Assembly: GCF_014206945.1 (NCBI RefSeq) | Contig: NZ_JACHON010000001.1 | Span: 121,529 to 185,528 of the forward strand | DNA: 64,000 nucleotides | DNA from: Gracilibacillus halotolerans | Lineage (GTDB): Bacteria > Bacillota > Bacilli > Bacillales > Amphibacillaceae | Direction of reading: 5' to 3' | In this document: piece after piece, positions 31,839-39,789 of the stretch | How positions within the stretch are numbered: the stretch's first letter is position 1 | How the letters are laid out: the number at the start of each line of letters is the position of its first letter | Notes under the pieces: model-generated | Seen by the model: the letters and a program-made list of their open reading frames with translations, nothing else | Databases searched by the model: none | What the model was told of the DNA's origin: nothing | Position numbers and translations under genes: made by a program

Positions 31839-33190
31839 ATAAATCTCAGACGATACGAAGTGCAGCAACAGACTTATTGACACGAGTAGATAAAAGTGGA
31901 GGATACAGTCATTTACTAGTTGACCAAGTAATTAAACGTAACAATTATTCCTCTAAGGATGCGAGGTTATTTACAGAGATTGTTTATGGTACACTTCAAA
32001 GGAGAATGACACTTGAATACTATTTGTCCTCTTTTATAACAAAAAAGAGAAAAATAGATCCGTGGGTGAAATGGCTATTACTGCTATCCATATATCAATT
32101 TCATTATTTATCGAAAGTGCCTGACCATGCTGTTATACATGAAGCCGTCGAGATCGGAAAGCAAAAGGGCCATGCAGGCATTGCAAAATTTGTCAATGGT
32201 ATATTAAGGAATATACAACGAAATGGTTTACCCTCTTTAGAGACAATTAATGATCCAATAGAAAGAATTAGTATCGAAACGAGCCATCCTTTGTGGTTAG
32301 TGAAACGTTGGGAAGAAATGTATGGAATGGACATTACGAGAGACATGTGTGAAGAGAATAACCGTAGAAAGAAAATGACTGTTCGAATCCAACCAATGCG
32401 TACGAATCGAAGACAATTGATTGAGAGACTTGAATCGGATGGTCTAGAGGCTGTACCTTCACAAGTATCTCCACAAGGCATTATTATAACAGAAGGAAAT
32501 ATCCTTCATCATCCAAGCTTTAAGGAAGGTATTGTTACAATTCAAGATGAAAGCTCGATGCTTGTTTCAGAGATATTGAATCCAAAAGAGAATATGACGG
32601 TATTAGATGCTTGTAGTGCTCCAGGAGGAAAGACGACACATTTAGCAGAGAAGATGCTAGATAAAGGTGTTATATACGCGCACGATCTACATGCAAAAAA
32701 AGTAAAACTTGTTGAACAAAAGGCAAAACAATTAGGTCTTCAAACCATTAAGGCAGAGCCATCGGATGCAAGAAAGCTTCAAGAAAAATATGATAAAGAG
32801 CATTTCGATAGAATTCTGGTGGATGCACCATGTTCAGGATTTGGCGTAGTAAGTAGTAAACCAGACATTAAGTACCATCGTGAATACGAGGATGTACGGA
32901 ATTTGGCTGCGATACAACTAGACATCCTATCTCATGTAGCACCATTAATGAAACGAAATGGCCGAATGGTTTATAGTACATGTACAGTAGATAAAGAAGA
33001 AAATGAAGAGGTTATTCGTCAGTTTTTAAATCATTCACCAAATTTCGAGGTAGATGAAGAATTCTTTGAGGAATTACCCGATTTTCTAAGAAATAGTCAT
33101 GGTAGAACAGAATTTGGGTTGCAAATATTCCCTCAAGATTTACAGAGTGACGGATTTTTCATTACTCGATTAAAGTGGAAAAATGGATAA
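31835..33190 (+). CDS. rsmB: 16S rRNA m5C967 methyltransferase RsmB
   Basis: SAM-dependent RNA methyltransferase with an N-terminal NusB-like domain (about 1-140: RSAATDLLTRVDKSGGYSH, AVIHEAVEIGKQKG) and a C-terminal Rossmann domain. The SAM loop is LDACSAPGGKTTHLAE, the first conserved Cys is in VDAPCSGFG, and the catalytic Cys is in VYSTCTVDKEENE. Length is 451 aa. It is coupled to fmt by ATGA. rlmN, which follows in B. subtilis, is missing; prpC begins 17 bp later. Confidence 0.95.
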   Translation: MNKSQTIRSAATDLLTRVDKSGGYSHLLVDQVIKRNNYSSKDARLFTEIVYGTLQRRMTLEYYLSSFITKKRKIDPWVKWLLLLSIYQFHYLSKVPDHAVIHEAVEIGKQKGHAGIAKFVNGILRNIQRNGLPSLETINDPIERISIETSHPLWLVKRWEEMYGMDITRDMCEENNRRKKMTVRIQPMRTNRRQLIERLESDGLEAVPSQVSPQGIIITEGNILHHPSFKEGIVTIQDESSMLVSEILNPKENMTVLDACSAPGGKTTHLAEKMLDKGVIYAHDLHAKKVKLVEQKAKQLGLQTIKAEPSDARKLQEKYDKEHFDRILVDAPCSGFGVVSSKPDIKYHREYEDVRNLAAIQLDILSHVAPLMKRNGRMVYSTCTVDKEENEEVIRQFLNHSPNFEVDEEFFEELPDFLRNSHGRTEFGLQIFPQDLQSDGFFITRLKWKNG

Positions 33191-33207
33191 AATTGAGGTG
33201 AAACTGG

Positions 33208-33969
33208 ATGAAATTTTATGTTCAAACGGATGTTGGTAAAGTTAGGAAAGTAAATGAGGATGCTGCTGCTGTTGCAGAGAAAAATGAATCTTCCCTTCTT
33301 GCTATCGTTGCTGATGGAATGGGTGGTCATTTAGCTGGTGATGTAGCAAGTAGATTAACTGTCGATTCTTTTATGGAAGAATGGAAAAATTGGGACAATC
33401 CAGAACTATCAAAGAGTGAGGCTGAACAATGGTTAAAAGAAACATTAGTTAAAACAAATAAAATCGTGTATGAAAAAGCAACTAAAGATGAAGAATGTGC
33501 AGGAATGGGAACAACTGTAGTTGCTGCAATATGTACAAACCAATTCATTAGTATTGTACACATTGGAGATAGCCGTGCTTATATAAAAACTCAACAAGGA
33601 TTTCGACAACTTACGGAAGATCATTCGTTAGTTGGCGAGCTAGTTAGAACTGGTCAATTATCAGAAGAAGATGCTCATTTTCACCCTAGGAAAAACGTAA
33701 TTCTAAAAGCAATTGGAACGGATCCTGTACTTGTTCCTGATGTTTTCACGTTAGAATGGGATGAGAATGATTCTTTACTACTATGTACAGATGGTCTGAC
33801 GAATAAAATAAGTGATGATGAACTCCATGACTCTCTTTTATTAAATGATTTGTCAGATACACCTAATCATCTTATCCAACTCGCAAATGATAGAGGCGGT
33901 GAGGATAATATATCCGTCGTAGTAGTGCATCATTTGGCGGGAGAGGATAGAAATGATGTTGGAAGGTAA
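33208..33969 (+). CDS. prpC: PP2C-type protein phosphatase PrpC
   Basis: Mn-dependent serine/threonine phosphatase that reverses phosphorylation by PrkC. The 253-residue protein (254 in B. subtilis) carries all PP2C motifs: TDVGKVRKVNEDA, VADGMGGHLAGDVAS, GMGTTVVAA, HIGDSRAYI, DHSLVGELVRTG, LLLCTDGLTN and GGEDNISVVVV. Start ATG 33208 follows AATTGAGGTGAAACTGG. Its 3' end overlaps prkC by 17 nt, the normal phosphatase-kinase pairing. Confidence 0.96.
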   Translation: MKFYVQTDVGKVRKVNEDAAAVAEKNESSLLAIVADGMGGHLAGDVASRLTVDSFMEEWKNWDNPELSKSEAEQWLKETLVKTNKIVYEKATKDEECAGMGTTVVAAICTNQFISIVHIGDSRAYIKTQQGFRQLTEDHSLVGELVRTGQLSEEDAHFHPRKNVILKAIGTDPVLVPDVFTLEWDENDSLLLCTDGLTNKISDDELHDSLLLNDLSDTPNHLIQLANDRGGEDNISVVVVHHLAGEDRNDVGR

Positions 33970-35953
33970 ATTGCTCAATGATCGCTATAAAATTAAGCGT
34001 CTCATTGGTGGCGGAGGAATGGCTAATGTTTATTTAGGTGACGATACCATTCTAAATCGAGAAGTAGCGATTAAAGTACTTAAATTAGAATTTGCGAATG
34101 ATGAGGAGTTTATCATTCGTTTTCATCGTGAAGCACAGGCAGCAATAAGTTTATCCCATCCTAATATTGTAAATATTTATGATGTAGGTGATGAGGATAA
34201 TATTTATTACATGGTCATGGAATACATAGATGGCATGACACTTAAACAATATATCCAACAGCGTGCACCAATAGAAGTCGAAGAAGTTATCGATATAATG
34301 ACACAATTAACTTCTGCTATTAGTCATGCTCATGAAAATCATTTAATTCACCGTGATATTAAGCCGCAGAATGTGTTAATGAATCGTTATGGTCAAGTCA
34401 AAATTACTGACTTTGGAATAGCCGTCGCTCTTAGTTCTACTGCTCTAACTCAAACAAATTCTGTGCTTGGCTCGGTACATTATTTGTCACCGGAACAAGC
34501 TAGAGGCGGAAAAGCAAATAATAAGTCTGACATTTATTCTTTGGGAATCGTAATGTACGAATTGTTAACTGGGACACTACCTTTTTCCGGTCATTCACCA
34601 GTTTCAATTGCATTAAAGCATTTACAGACAAATACACCATCTATACGGGAACAAAATCCATCTATCCCTCAGTCGATCGAGAATATAGTATTTAAAGCAA
34701 CAGCCAAAGATTCGTTTCTTAGATATCAGACAGCTGATGAAATGGAAGAAGATTTAATTAGTTCTTTGGACCCTGAACGTCTCAACGAGCCAAAATTCGT
34801 TGTTCCAATAAGTGATGATACAGTAACAAAAGCGATTCCAATTGTCCCGCTTCCTGAGAGTGAGGGAGTAGAGGACGTATCAGACGAAACGATTATCCAC
34901 CCACCAAATAAAGGGAAATCAACGAAGAAATCGAAGGGTACGACTAAAAATAATAAGCAAAAAAAGACGAAAAAGAAAAAGGCATTCAAATGGGTTATTA
35001 GCTTATTTGTCGTTCTTCTAAGTGCTATTGTTTTAGCACTCTTTGTGTTACCAAGCATAATTCAGCCAAAAGACGTAACGATACCAGACGTAACAGATAT
35101 GCCATACGAAGAAGCATTAGAAGAACTAACAAACCTGAATTTAACGGTTACGAAAGAAATGACGGTGCATGAGGAAATAGAAGAAAATCATGTTGTGCAG
35201 ACTTCTCCTCGTGCTAATGAAGTCGTAAAAGAAGGAAGAGAAATACAAGTATTTGTAAGTAGTGGTCCCGAAAAAATCGAATTTGAAGATTATACGGGGA
35301 CCGATTTTGAACGTACAAAGAGGCTACTTGAGGGTCAAGGCTTTGATATAGAAAACATCGAGGTTTTCGAAAGTTTTTCAGATGAACCTTCAGGACAAAT
35401 TATAAAGCAACACCAACCAAATGAAGGGGACTTCGTAATCCCGTCTGAAGCACGTATTATTTTTGAAATAAGTAAAGGGGAAGAGACATTTCCTATCAAC
35501 CGATTAATCGGGTTAGACGTTGATGAGGCAAAAGAATATCTTGAAGCTCAAGACTTAAAAGTGAATGTTATAAACGCGTATAGTGACGATGTCGAAGACG
35601 GAATTGTAATGGAGCAAAATCCAAAAGCAAACGAAAATGTAGTTAAAGGGCAGGAAGTAAACATCACTGTATCGCAAGGTCCAGAGCCTAAATCACCAAT
35701 TAATCACACTGCATCTTTTTCTATCCCTTATACAGGTAATGATGGAGAACAACAAGAAGTTAGTATTTTTGTAGAAGATATGAACCATCAAATGAGTGAA
35801 TTGTATCAAGAAGTGGAATTCATTACAGAAGATACAACTTTCCATATAGATCTCGTTATTGCACCAGACGAATCTGCAACGTATAGAGTTATGAGAGACG
35901 ATCAATTAATATTGGAAAAATCAATAACCTATGAACAAGTAGAGGGTGAGTAG
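33953..35953 (+). CDS. prkC: PASTA-domain serine/threonine kinase PrkC
   Basis: Membrane eukaryotic-type kinase that senses peptidoglycan fragments and affects germination, stationary-phase physiology and cell-wall metabolism. The 666-residue protein has an N-terminal kinase domain: glycine-rich loop IGGGGMANVY, Lys41, HRDIKPQN with catalytic Asp135, DFG at 153-155 and activation loop GSVHYLSPEQARG. A Lys-rich stretch (about 322-342) precedes one membrane segment at about 344-365, and outside are three PASTA repeats (about 372-580) and a further C-terminal domain. B. subtilis PrkC has 648 aa. Confidence 0.96.
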   Translation: MMLEGKLLNDRYKIKRLIGGGGMANVYLGDDTILNREVAIKVLKLEFANDEEFIIRFHREAQAAISLSHPNIVNIYDVGDEDNIYYMVMEYIDGMTLKQYIQQRAPIEVEEVIDIMTQLTSAISHAHENHLIHRDIKPQNVLMNRYGQVKITDFGIAVALSSTALTQTNSVLGSVHYLSPEQARGGKANNKSDIYSLGIVMYELLTGTLPFSGHSPVSIALKHLQTNTPSIREQNPSIPQSIENIVFKATAKDSFLRYQTADEMEEDLISSLDPERLNEPKFVVPISDDTVTKAIPIVPLPESEGVEDVSDETIIHPPNKGKSTKKSKGTTKNNKQKKTKKKKAFKWVISLFVVLLSAIVLALFVLPSIIQPKDVTIPDVTDMPYEEALEELTNLNLTVTKEMTVHEEIEENHVVQTSPRANEVVKEGREIQVFVSSGPEKIEFEDYTGTDFERTKRLLEGQGFDIENIEVFESFSDEPSGQIIKQHQPNEGDFVIPSEARIIFEISKGEETFPINRLIGLDVDEAKEYLEAQDLKVNVINAYSDDVEDGIVMEQNPKANENVVKGQEVNITVSQGPEPKSPINHTASFSIPYTGNDGEQQEVSIFVEDMNHQMSELYQEVEFITEDTTFHIDLVIAPDESATYRVMRDDQLILEKSITYEQVEGE

Positions 35954-36835
35954 ATGCCAAAAGGTCGTATTATAAAGGCGCTAAGCGGTTTTTATTACAT
36001 TGAATACAATGATGAAGTGATACAATGCCGAGGGAGAGGGGTATTCCGAAAAAGGAAAATTACCCCTCTAGTTGGCGATGAAGTTACATTTGAATTTGAT
36101 AAAAAAGAAGAAGGCTATATATTAGATATTGATCAAAGAAAAAATGAACTTAAAAGACCGCCAATCGCCAATGTGGATCAAGCAATTATTGTCTCCTCTG
36201 TTAAAGAGCCAGATTTGAGCCTGAATTTACTAGATAAATTTCTCGTTTTAGTGGAAGATAAAGGAATTGAGCCATTACTTTTTGTTACTAAAATGGATCT
36301 CTTAACACCTGATGAAAAAACATACTGGAATCAAAAACTCAACTACTATAGTGAAATAGGATGTAACGTTCAGTTTTTATCTAAATATGATCAAGATATG
36401 AAGGAGCTTCTGTCACCTTATTTAACCGACAAAGTTTCTGTATTTGCTGGCCAGTCAGGAGTTGGGAAAACATCTTTATTAAACAAGTTAATACCTTCCC
36501 TAGATTTGGAGACAAATAAAATCTCTGAAAGCTTAGGAAGAGGAAAACATACAACACGTCACGTTGAACTGATTCCTTTTGAGAATGGATTAATTGCGGA
36601 CACACCTGGTTTTAGTGCGATTGATTTTTCTGAAATTGAGCTGGAGGATCTGCCTCATTGTTTTAAAGAATTTAGAGAACGAAGTCAATCGTGTAAATTT
36701 AGAGGATGTATGCATATAAATGAACCGCAATGTGCAGTGAAAAAATCTTTAGAAGACGGAGATATAATGAAGGAACGGTATGAGAATTATCTTCAATTTT
36801 ATCAAGAAATTAAAAGTAGAAAGCCGAGGTATTAA
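35954..36835 (+). CDS. rsgA: Ribosome small-subunit GTPase RsgA (CpgA)
   Basis: Circularly permuted GTPase that helps the late maturation of the 30S subunit and, in B. subtilis, is a PrkC substrate. It has an N-terminal OB fold (1-65), then the motifs in permuted order: G4 TKMD at 112-115, G1 GQSGVGKTS at 166-174 and G3 DTPGF at 216-220. A C-terminal zinc-binding cluster CKFRGCMHINEPQC follows. Length 293 (298 in B. subtilis). It begins directly after the prkC stop, in the same operon. Confidence 0.97.
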   Translation: MPKGRIIKALSGFYYIEYNDEVIQCRGRGVFRKRKITPLVGDEVTFEFDKKEEGYILDIDQRKNELKRPPIANVDQAIIVSSVKEPDLSLNLLDKFLVLVEDKGIEPLLFVTKMDLLTPDEKTYWNQKLNYYSEIGCNVQFLSKYDQDMKELLSPYLTDKVSVFAGQSGVGKTSLLNKLIPSLDLETNKISESLGRGKHTTRHVELIPFENGLIADTPGFSAIDFSEIELEDLPHCFKEFRERSQSCKFRGCMHINEPQCAVKKSLEDGDIMKERYENYLQFYQEIKSRKPRY

Positions 36836-36838
36836 CAG

Positions 36839-37516
36839 ATGGACATAAAAATTGCACCATCAATTCTATCAGCAGATTTCTCTTATTTGTTGGAGGAAAT
36901 AGAAGATGTTACAGCAGGGGGTGCCGATTATATTCATGTCGATGTCATGGATGGACATTTCGTTCCGAATATTACAATAGGGCCACTCATTGTAGAATCC
37001 ATTCGACCGAAGACAGATGTTACGTTAGATGTTCACTTAATGATAGAAAACCCTGATAAATACATATCTGCTTTTGCACATGCTGGAGCAGATATTATTA
37101 GTGTTCATGTGGAAGCGACAAACCATTTACACCGTACAATCCATTTAATCAAAGACTCAGGTAAAAAAGTGGGTGTTGTTCTTAATCCAGCTACACCTGC
37201 AGAAATGATTAAGCCAATATTGAAAGATGTAGATTTAGTGTTGTTAATGACAGTGAATCCTGGATTCGGTGGCCAAACATTCATTACGGACGTTTTATCT
37301 AAAATTGAACAAGTATCGAAATGGAGAAGCGAGCTGTCCTTATCCTTTGAGATTGAGGTAGATGGAGGAGTTAATGAGAAAACGGCAGCACTCTGTGTAG
37401 AAAAAGGCGCTAACGTACTAGTAGCTGGAAGTGCCGTGTTTAACAGTAGTGATCGTGCCAAGGCGATTGAATCCATCCGTCAAAGTGCGATTAAAGCTAG
37501 AGCTGATAAACAATGA
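36839..37516 (+). CDS. rpe: Ribulose-5-phosphate 3-epimerase
   Basis: TIM-barrel pentose-phosphate enzyme interconverting ribulose- and xylulose-5-phosphate. The 225-residue protein shows APSILSADF, HVDVMDGHFVPNITIGP (metal and catalytic Asp), DVHLMIENP, ISVHVEA, MTVNPGFGGQ and the C-terminal EVDGGVNEKTA and VAGSAVF. It starts 3 bp after rsgA and overlaps thiN by 4 nt. Confidence 0.97.
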   Translation: MDIKIAPSILSADFSYLLEEIEDVTAGGADYIHVDVMDGHFVPNITIGPLIVESIRPKTDVTLDVHLMIENPDKYISAFAHAGADIISVHVEATNHLHRTIHLIKDSGKKVGVVLNPATPAEMIKPILKDVDLVLLMTVNPGFGGQTFITDVLSKIEQVSKWRSELSLSFEIEVDGGVNEKTAALCVEKGANVLVAGSAVFNSSDRAKAIESIRQSAIKARADKQ

Positions 37517-38157
37517 AAATAGGAATCGTTGCTGGTGGGCCGCGTGAGGAGATTCCACAACTTCATTCCTATAAGAATGAAATTGACTATTGGATTGGTG
37601 CTGATTCTGGCGCTATTGTTTTACTCGAACAAGGGATACCTATCCATTTAGCCTTAGGGGATTTCGATTCGGTATCTGAGCTAGAATACGAGCAAATAAA
37701 ACAACATACGGTGAACATCGAAGAATACCCATCAGAGAAAGATGAAACAGACTTAGAATTGGCTCTAAACGAAGGGTTAAAGTTAGACCCGGAAAAAATC
37801 TATTTATTTGGAGTGACAGCAGGGCGAATCGATCATGAGTTAATCAACATGCAACAATTGTACCGGTTACTATCACATGATATAGATGCGGTTATCGTTG
37901 ATTGTCACCATGAAATATCACTATACAAACCTGGAAAATATATTGTAAAGAAATCTGAAAATTACCCTTATGTTTCATTTATTCCTTTTACACCTGTCGT
38001 TGAAAACGTATCGTTAGAAGGTTTTTACTACAAGTTAACGAATACTAACGTACAGTGGGGTTCTACTCTATGTATGTCGAATAAAATAACAGAAGAAACT
38101 TCTTCCTTCACCTTTACTGAAGGAATCCTTCTAATGATTAAAAGCAGGGACAAATAA
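37513..38157 (+). CDS. thiN: Thiamine pyrophosphokinase
   Basis: Converts thiamine to thiamine diphosphate with ATP. 214 residues with the family motifs WIGADSGA, LGDFDSVS, YPSEKDETDLELAL and TAGRIDHELINMQQL; the acidic DSVSE and DETD residues bind Mg-ATP. The C-terminal beta-barrel includes VSFIPFTP. Start ATG 37513 overlaps the rpe stop (ATGA). The gene ends inside a terminator hairpin and closes the long operon beginning with coaBC or earlier. Confidence 0.95.
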   Translation: MKIGIVAGGPREEIPQLHSYKNEIDYWIGADSGAIVLLEQGIPIHLALGDFDSVSELEYEQIKQHTVNIEEYPSEKDETDLELALNEGLKLDPEKIYLFGVTAGRIDHELINMQQLYRLLSHDIDAVIVDCHHEISLYKPGKYIVKKSENYPYVSFIPFTPVVENVSLEGFYYKLTNTNVQWGSTLCMSNKITEETSSFTFTEGILLMIKSRDK

Positions 38158-38173
38158 TCCTTGCTTTTTTCTA
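38141..38173 (+). terminator. Terminator at the end of thiN
   Basis: AAAAGCAGGG (38141-38150) pairs with CCTTGCTTTT (38160-38169) with one wobble, followed by more T residues. The 5' arm overlaps the last thiN codons. Confidence 0.8.
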
Positions 38174-38308
38174 TTGAACATTTAAGTTAAACAATCAATA
38201 ACACGGTAAATAGGTTTGCATGATATAGAGATAGTATTCATATATTTAAAAAGTAATGATGTTATATGCTTGCTGAGAAGTTTTTTTGTTAGAAATGAAG
38301 AACAGATG

Positions 38309-38336
38309 CAATATTCCTTCGTTTTGTACATAGACT
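38309..38336 (+). promoter_or_regulatory. SigE-type promoter for spoVM
   Basis: CAATATT at 38309-38315 and CATAGACT at 38329-38336 match the SigE -35 (KMATATT) and -10 (CATACAHT) consensus at 6/7 and 7/8 positions with a 13-bp spacer. Mother-cell expression of spoVM is what is known in B. subtilis. Confidence 0.75.
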
Positions 38337-38398
38337 AGAATAGGGCTTCTATCCATAAGTGAAGAAAAGGTTGATCAGAGGGTGAGGAGGGCAAAAAA

Positions 38399-38473
38399 AT
38401 GAAATTTTATACGATTAAGCTTCCTAAATTTTTGGGTGGAGTGATTCGAGCACTTTTAGGCACAAAAAAATAA
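38399..38473 (+). CDS. spoVM: SpoVM, spore coat morphogenetic peptide (24 aa)
   Basis: Amphipathic mother-cell peptide that recognises the curvature of the forespore membrane, anchors SpoIVA and so the spore coat, and inhibits FtsH in vitro. The sequence MKFYTIKLPKFLGG followed by VIRALLGTKK is nearly identical to B. subtilis SpoVM through residue 21, including Pro9, but ends two residues earlier (24 instead of 26) with KK in place of FRKD. GTGAGGAGGGC provides a strong ribosome binding site, and a SigE-type promoter lies 63 bp upstream. Position between thiN and rpmB is the conserved one. Confidence 0.97.
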   Translation: MKFYTIKLPKFLGGVIRALLGTKK

Positions 38474-38479
38474 ATGATG

Positions 38480-38542
38480 GAAAGCTGAGGCAAAAACTTT
38501 CTAATACGTTTTCTACTGATTAACAGGTACGTCTCAGCTTTC
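38480..38542. repeat. Inverted repeat downstream of spoVM
   Basis: GAAAGCTGAG (38480-38489) is perfectly complementary to CTCAGCTTTC (38533-38542) with a 43-nt interior. No T-run follows, so it is a poor classical terminator. The rest of the gap to rpmB (38543-38698) shows no gene or clear motif. Confidence 0.55.
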
Positions 38543-38698
38543 GAGCTAATTATTGAATGACGCATCACCTATTATTACGGTGTAGAACTAAGTCTCGTGG
38601 TAACTATACTCTCAACAAATTTATAGAGCCACTAGGCGTTCTTCTATCTAAGAATAGGACATCCATTAAAAGACGTAGCTAAAGTCATTTTATATAAA

Positions 38699-38729
38699 AA
38701 GGTGCCTTCCATTTAATAGTAGGCACCTT
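38699..38729 (-). terminator. Terminator for rpmB (bidirectional hairpin)
   Basis: AAGGTGCCT (38699-38707) pairs with AGGCACCTT (38721-38729). On the minus strand the hairpin is followed by TTTTTATATA, giving a good intrinsic terminator for rpmB; on the plus strand TTTCTT follows. Confidence 0.85.
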
Positions 38730-38741
38730 TCTTGTATTTCA

Positions 38742-38930
38742 TTATACACGCTCGATTTTTCCTGATTTAAGAGCGCGAGCAGATACGTAAACGCGTTTTG
38801 GTTTTCCATCTACCATAATTCTAACTTTTTGTACGTTCGCTTTCCAGCTACGCTTATTTGCATTCATCGCATGTGAACGATTATTTCCAGTGCTAGTTTT
38901 ACGTCCAGTTACAACACATTTGCGTGCCAT
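38742..38930 (-). CDS. rpmB: 50S ribosomal protein L28
   Basis: Large-subunit protein L28, 62 residues, identical in length to B. subtilis. [20 protein letters not shown] and [15 protein letters not shown] are typical. The start is ATG 38930 with TAGGAGGGATT upstream. A CXXXXC-type zinc motif is absent (only one Cys), suggesting the zinc-free form. It is transcribed opposite to its neighbours, convergent with spoVM, as in B. subtilis. Confidence 0.97.
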   Translation of the reverse strand: MARKCVVTGRKTSTGNNRSHAMNANKRSWKANVQKVRIMVDGKPKRVYVSARALKSGKIERV

Positions 38931-39405
38931 ATGAATCCCTCCTACTAAAACAAACTCTTTACATACCAATATAATTTATCACAAATTACCTTCAATTGCA
39001 ATTTTCATTTTTATATTTCGATGGTGATTTACGTTATAATGGAATAAATAGCTTCTATTACAAAGCGAAAAAGAAATGAAATGTCAATTAAGGAATCTTT
39101 CCAGTTAAGTTAACATAGTAGAGAACTACACTTGGCTTGACATCAGCCGGTTTTTCAGCCATTCTATAAAGGAAAACCTTCATTTATTTTTACTGTTTTC
39201 TATAATGTTTCACTACATATTTGTGCTAAGAAAGCTACTACGGAACGGTATAACTGTTACGTGTTTATCAGAAAATAGGAATGGGAAATTATATTTTAAT
39301 AATGGTCTATGACTTTTTAAAGTCACAATTAAAGGAAGCTTGAGCCGAGAAGGTGAAATACTTAACGGATACCGATTTGACATTCAAAATTTAGGAGGAA
39401 TAGAA
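38931..39405. other. Divergent region rpmB-yloU
   Basis: This 475-bp region holds the divergent promoters of rpmB and yloU. A minus-strand SigA-like pair is listed separately. On the plus strand TATAAT occurs at 39035 and 39201 and TTGACA at 39137, but none has a partner at normal spacing, so the yloU promoter is unresolved. No small gene with a convincing ribosome binding site was found. Confidence 0.5.
38973..39001 (-). promoter_or_regulatory. Candidate rpmB promoter
   Basis: On the minus strand TTGCAA (complement of 38996-39001) and TAAATT (complement of 38973-38978) are 17 bp apart and about 40 bp upstream of rpmB. Confidence 0.4.
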
Positions 39406-39768
39406 ATGTCCGTTGTGTTAAAATATGAAGATGGTAATGTTACGATTACGAACGAGGTTATTGCTACTATTGCAGGTGGAGCAGCGATTGAATGCTATGG
39501 GATAGTAGGGATGGCATCTAGAAAACAACTTAGAGACGGAATAGCAGAAATACTCCGTAAAGAGAATTTCACAAAAGGTGTTGTTGTACGTCAAGCAGAA
39601 GATCAAATTCACATTGATATGTACATCATAGTAGGATATGGAACAAAAATCTCTGAAGTAGCTCATAATATGCAATCTCAAGTTAAATACAACTTAGAAA
39701 AAACCTTAGGATTAAAGACAACAACCATCAATATTTATATACAGGGTGTTCGGGTAATCCAAGATTAG
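39406..39768 (+). CDS. yloU: YloU, Asp23-family protein
   Basis: Asp23/YloU-family protein of 120 residues, exactly the B. subtilis length with start ATG 39406 behind TAGGAGGAA. An in-frame upstream extension to 39340 is rejected. Conserved segments are ITNEVIATIAGGAAIECYGIVGMAS, LRKENFTKGVVVRQ and HIDMYIIVGYGTKISEVA. Family members are membrane-associated through partner proteins and linked to envelope stress (Staphylococcus Asp23) and, by gene pairing, to fatty-acid kinase. It precedes the fakA homologue by 21 bp. Confidence 0.94.
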   Translation: MSVVLKYEDGNVTITNEVIATIAGGAAIECYGIVGMASRKQLRDGIAEILRKENFTKGVVVRQAEDQIHIDMYIIVGYGTKISEVAHNMQSQVKYNLEKTLGLKTTTINIYIQGVRVIQD

Positions 39769-39789
39769 TTTTAGGGAGGAAAATGGAAA

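Noticed and set aside
38543-38698. Possible small gene or gene remnant between spoVM and rpmB
   Set aside because: No frame with a ribosome binding site and no recognisable protein similarity on either strand.
39137-39170. yloU promoter using TTGACA at 39137 and TATAAA at 39165
   Set aside because: The spacer is 22 bp and the gene is not known to need an activator, so I do not call it.
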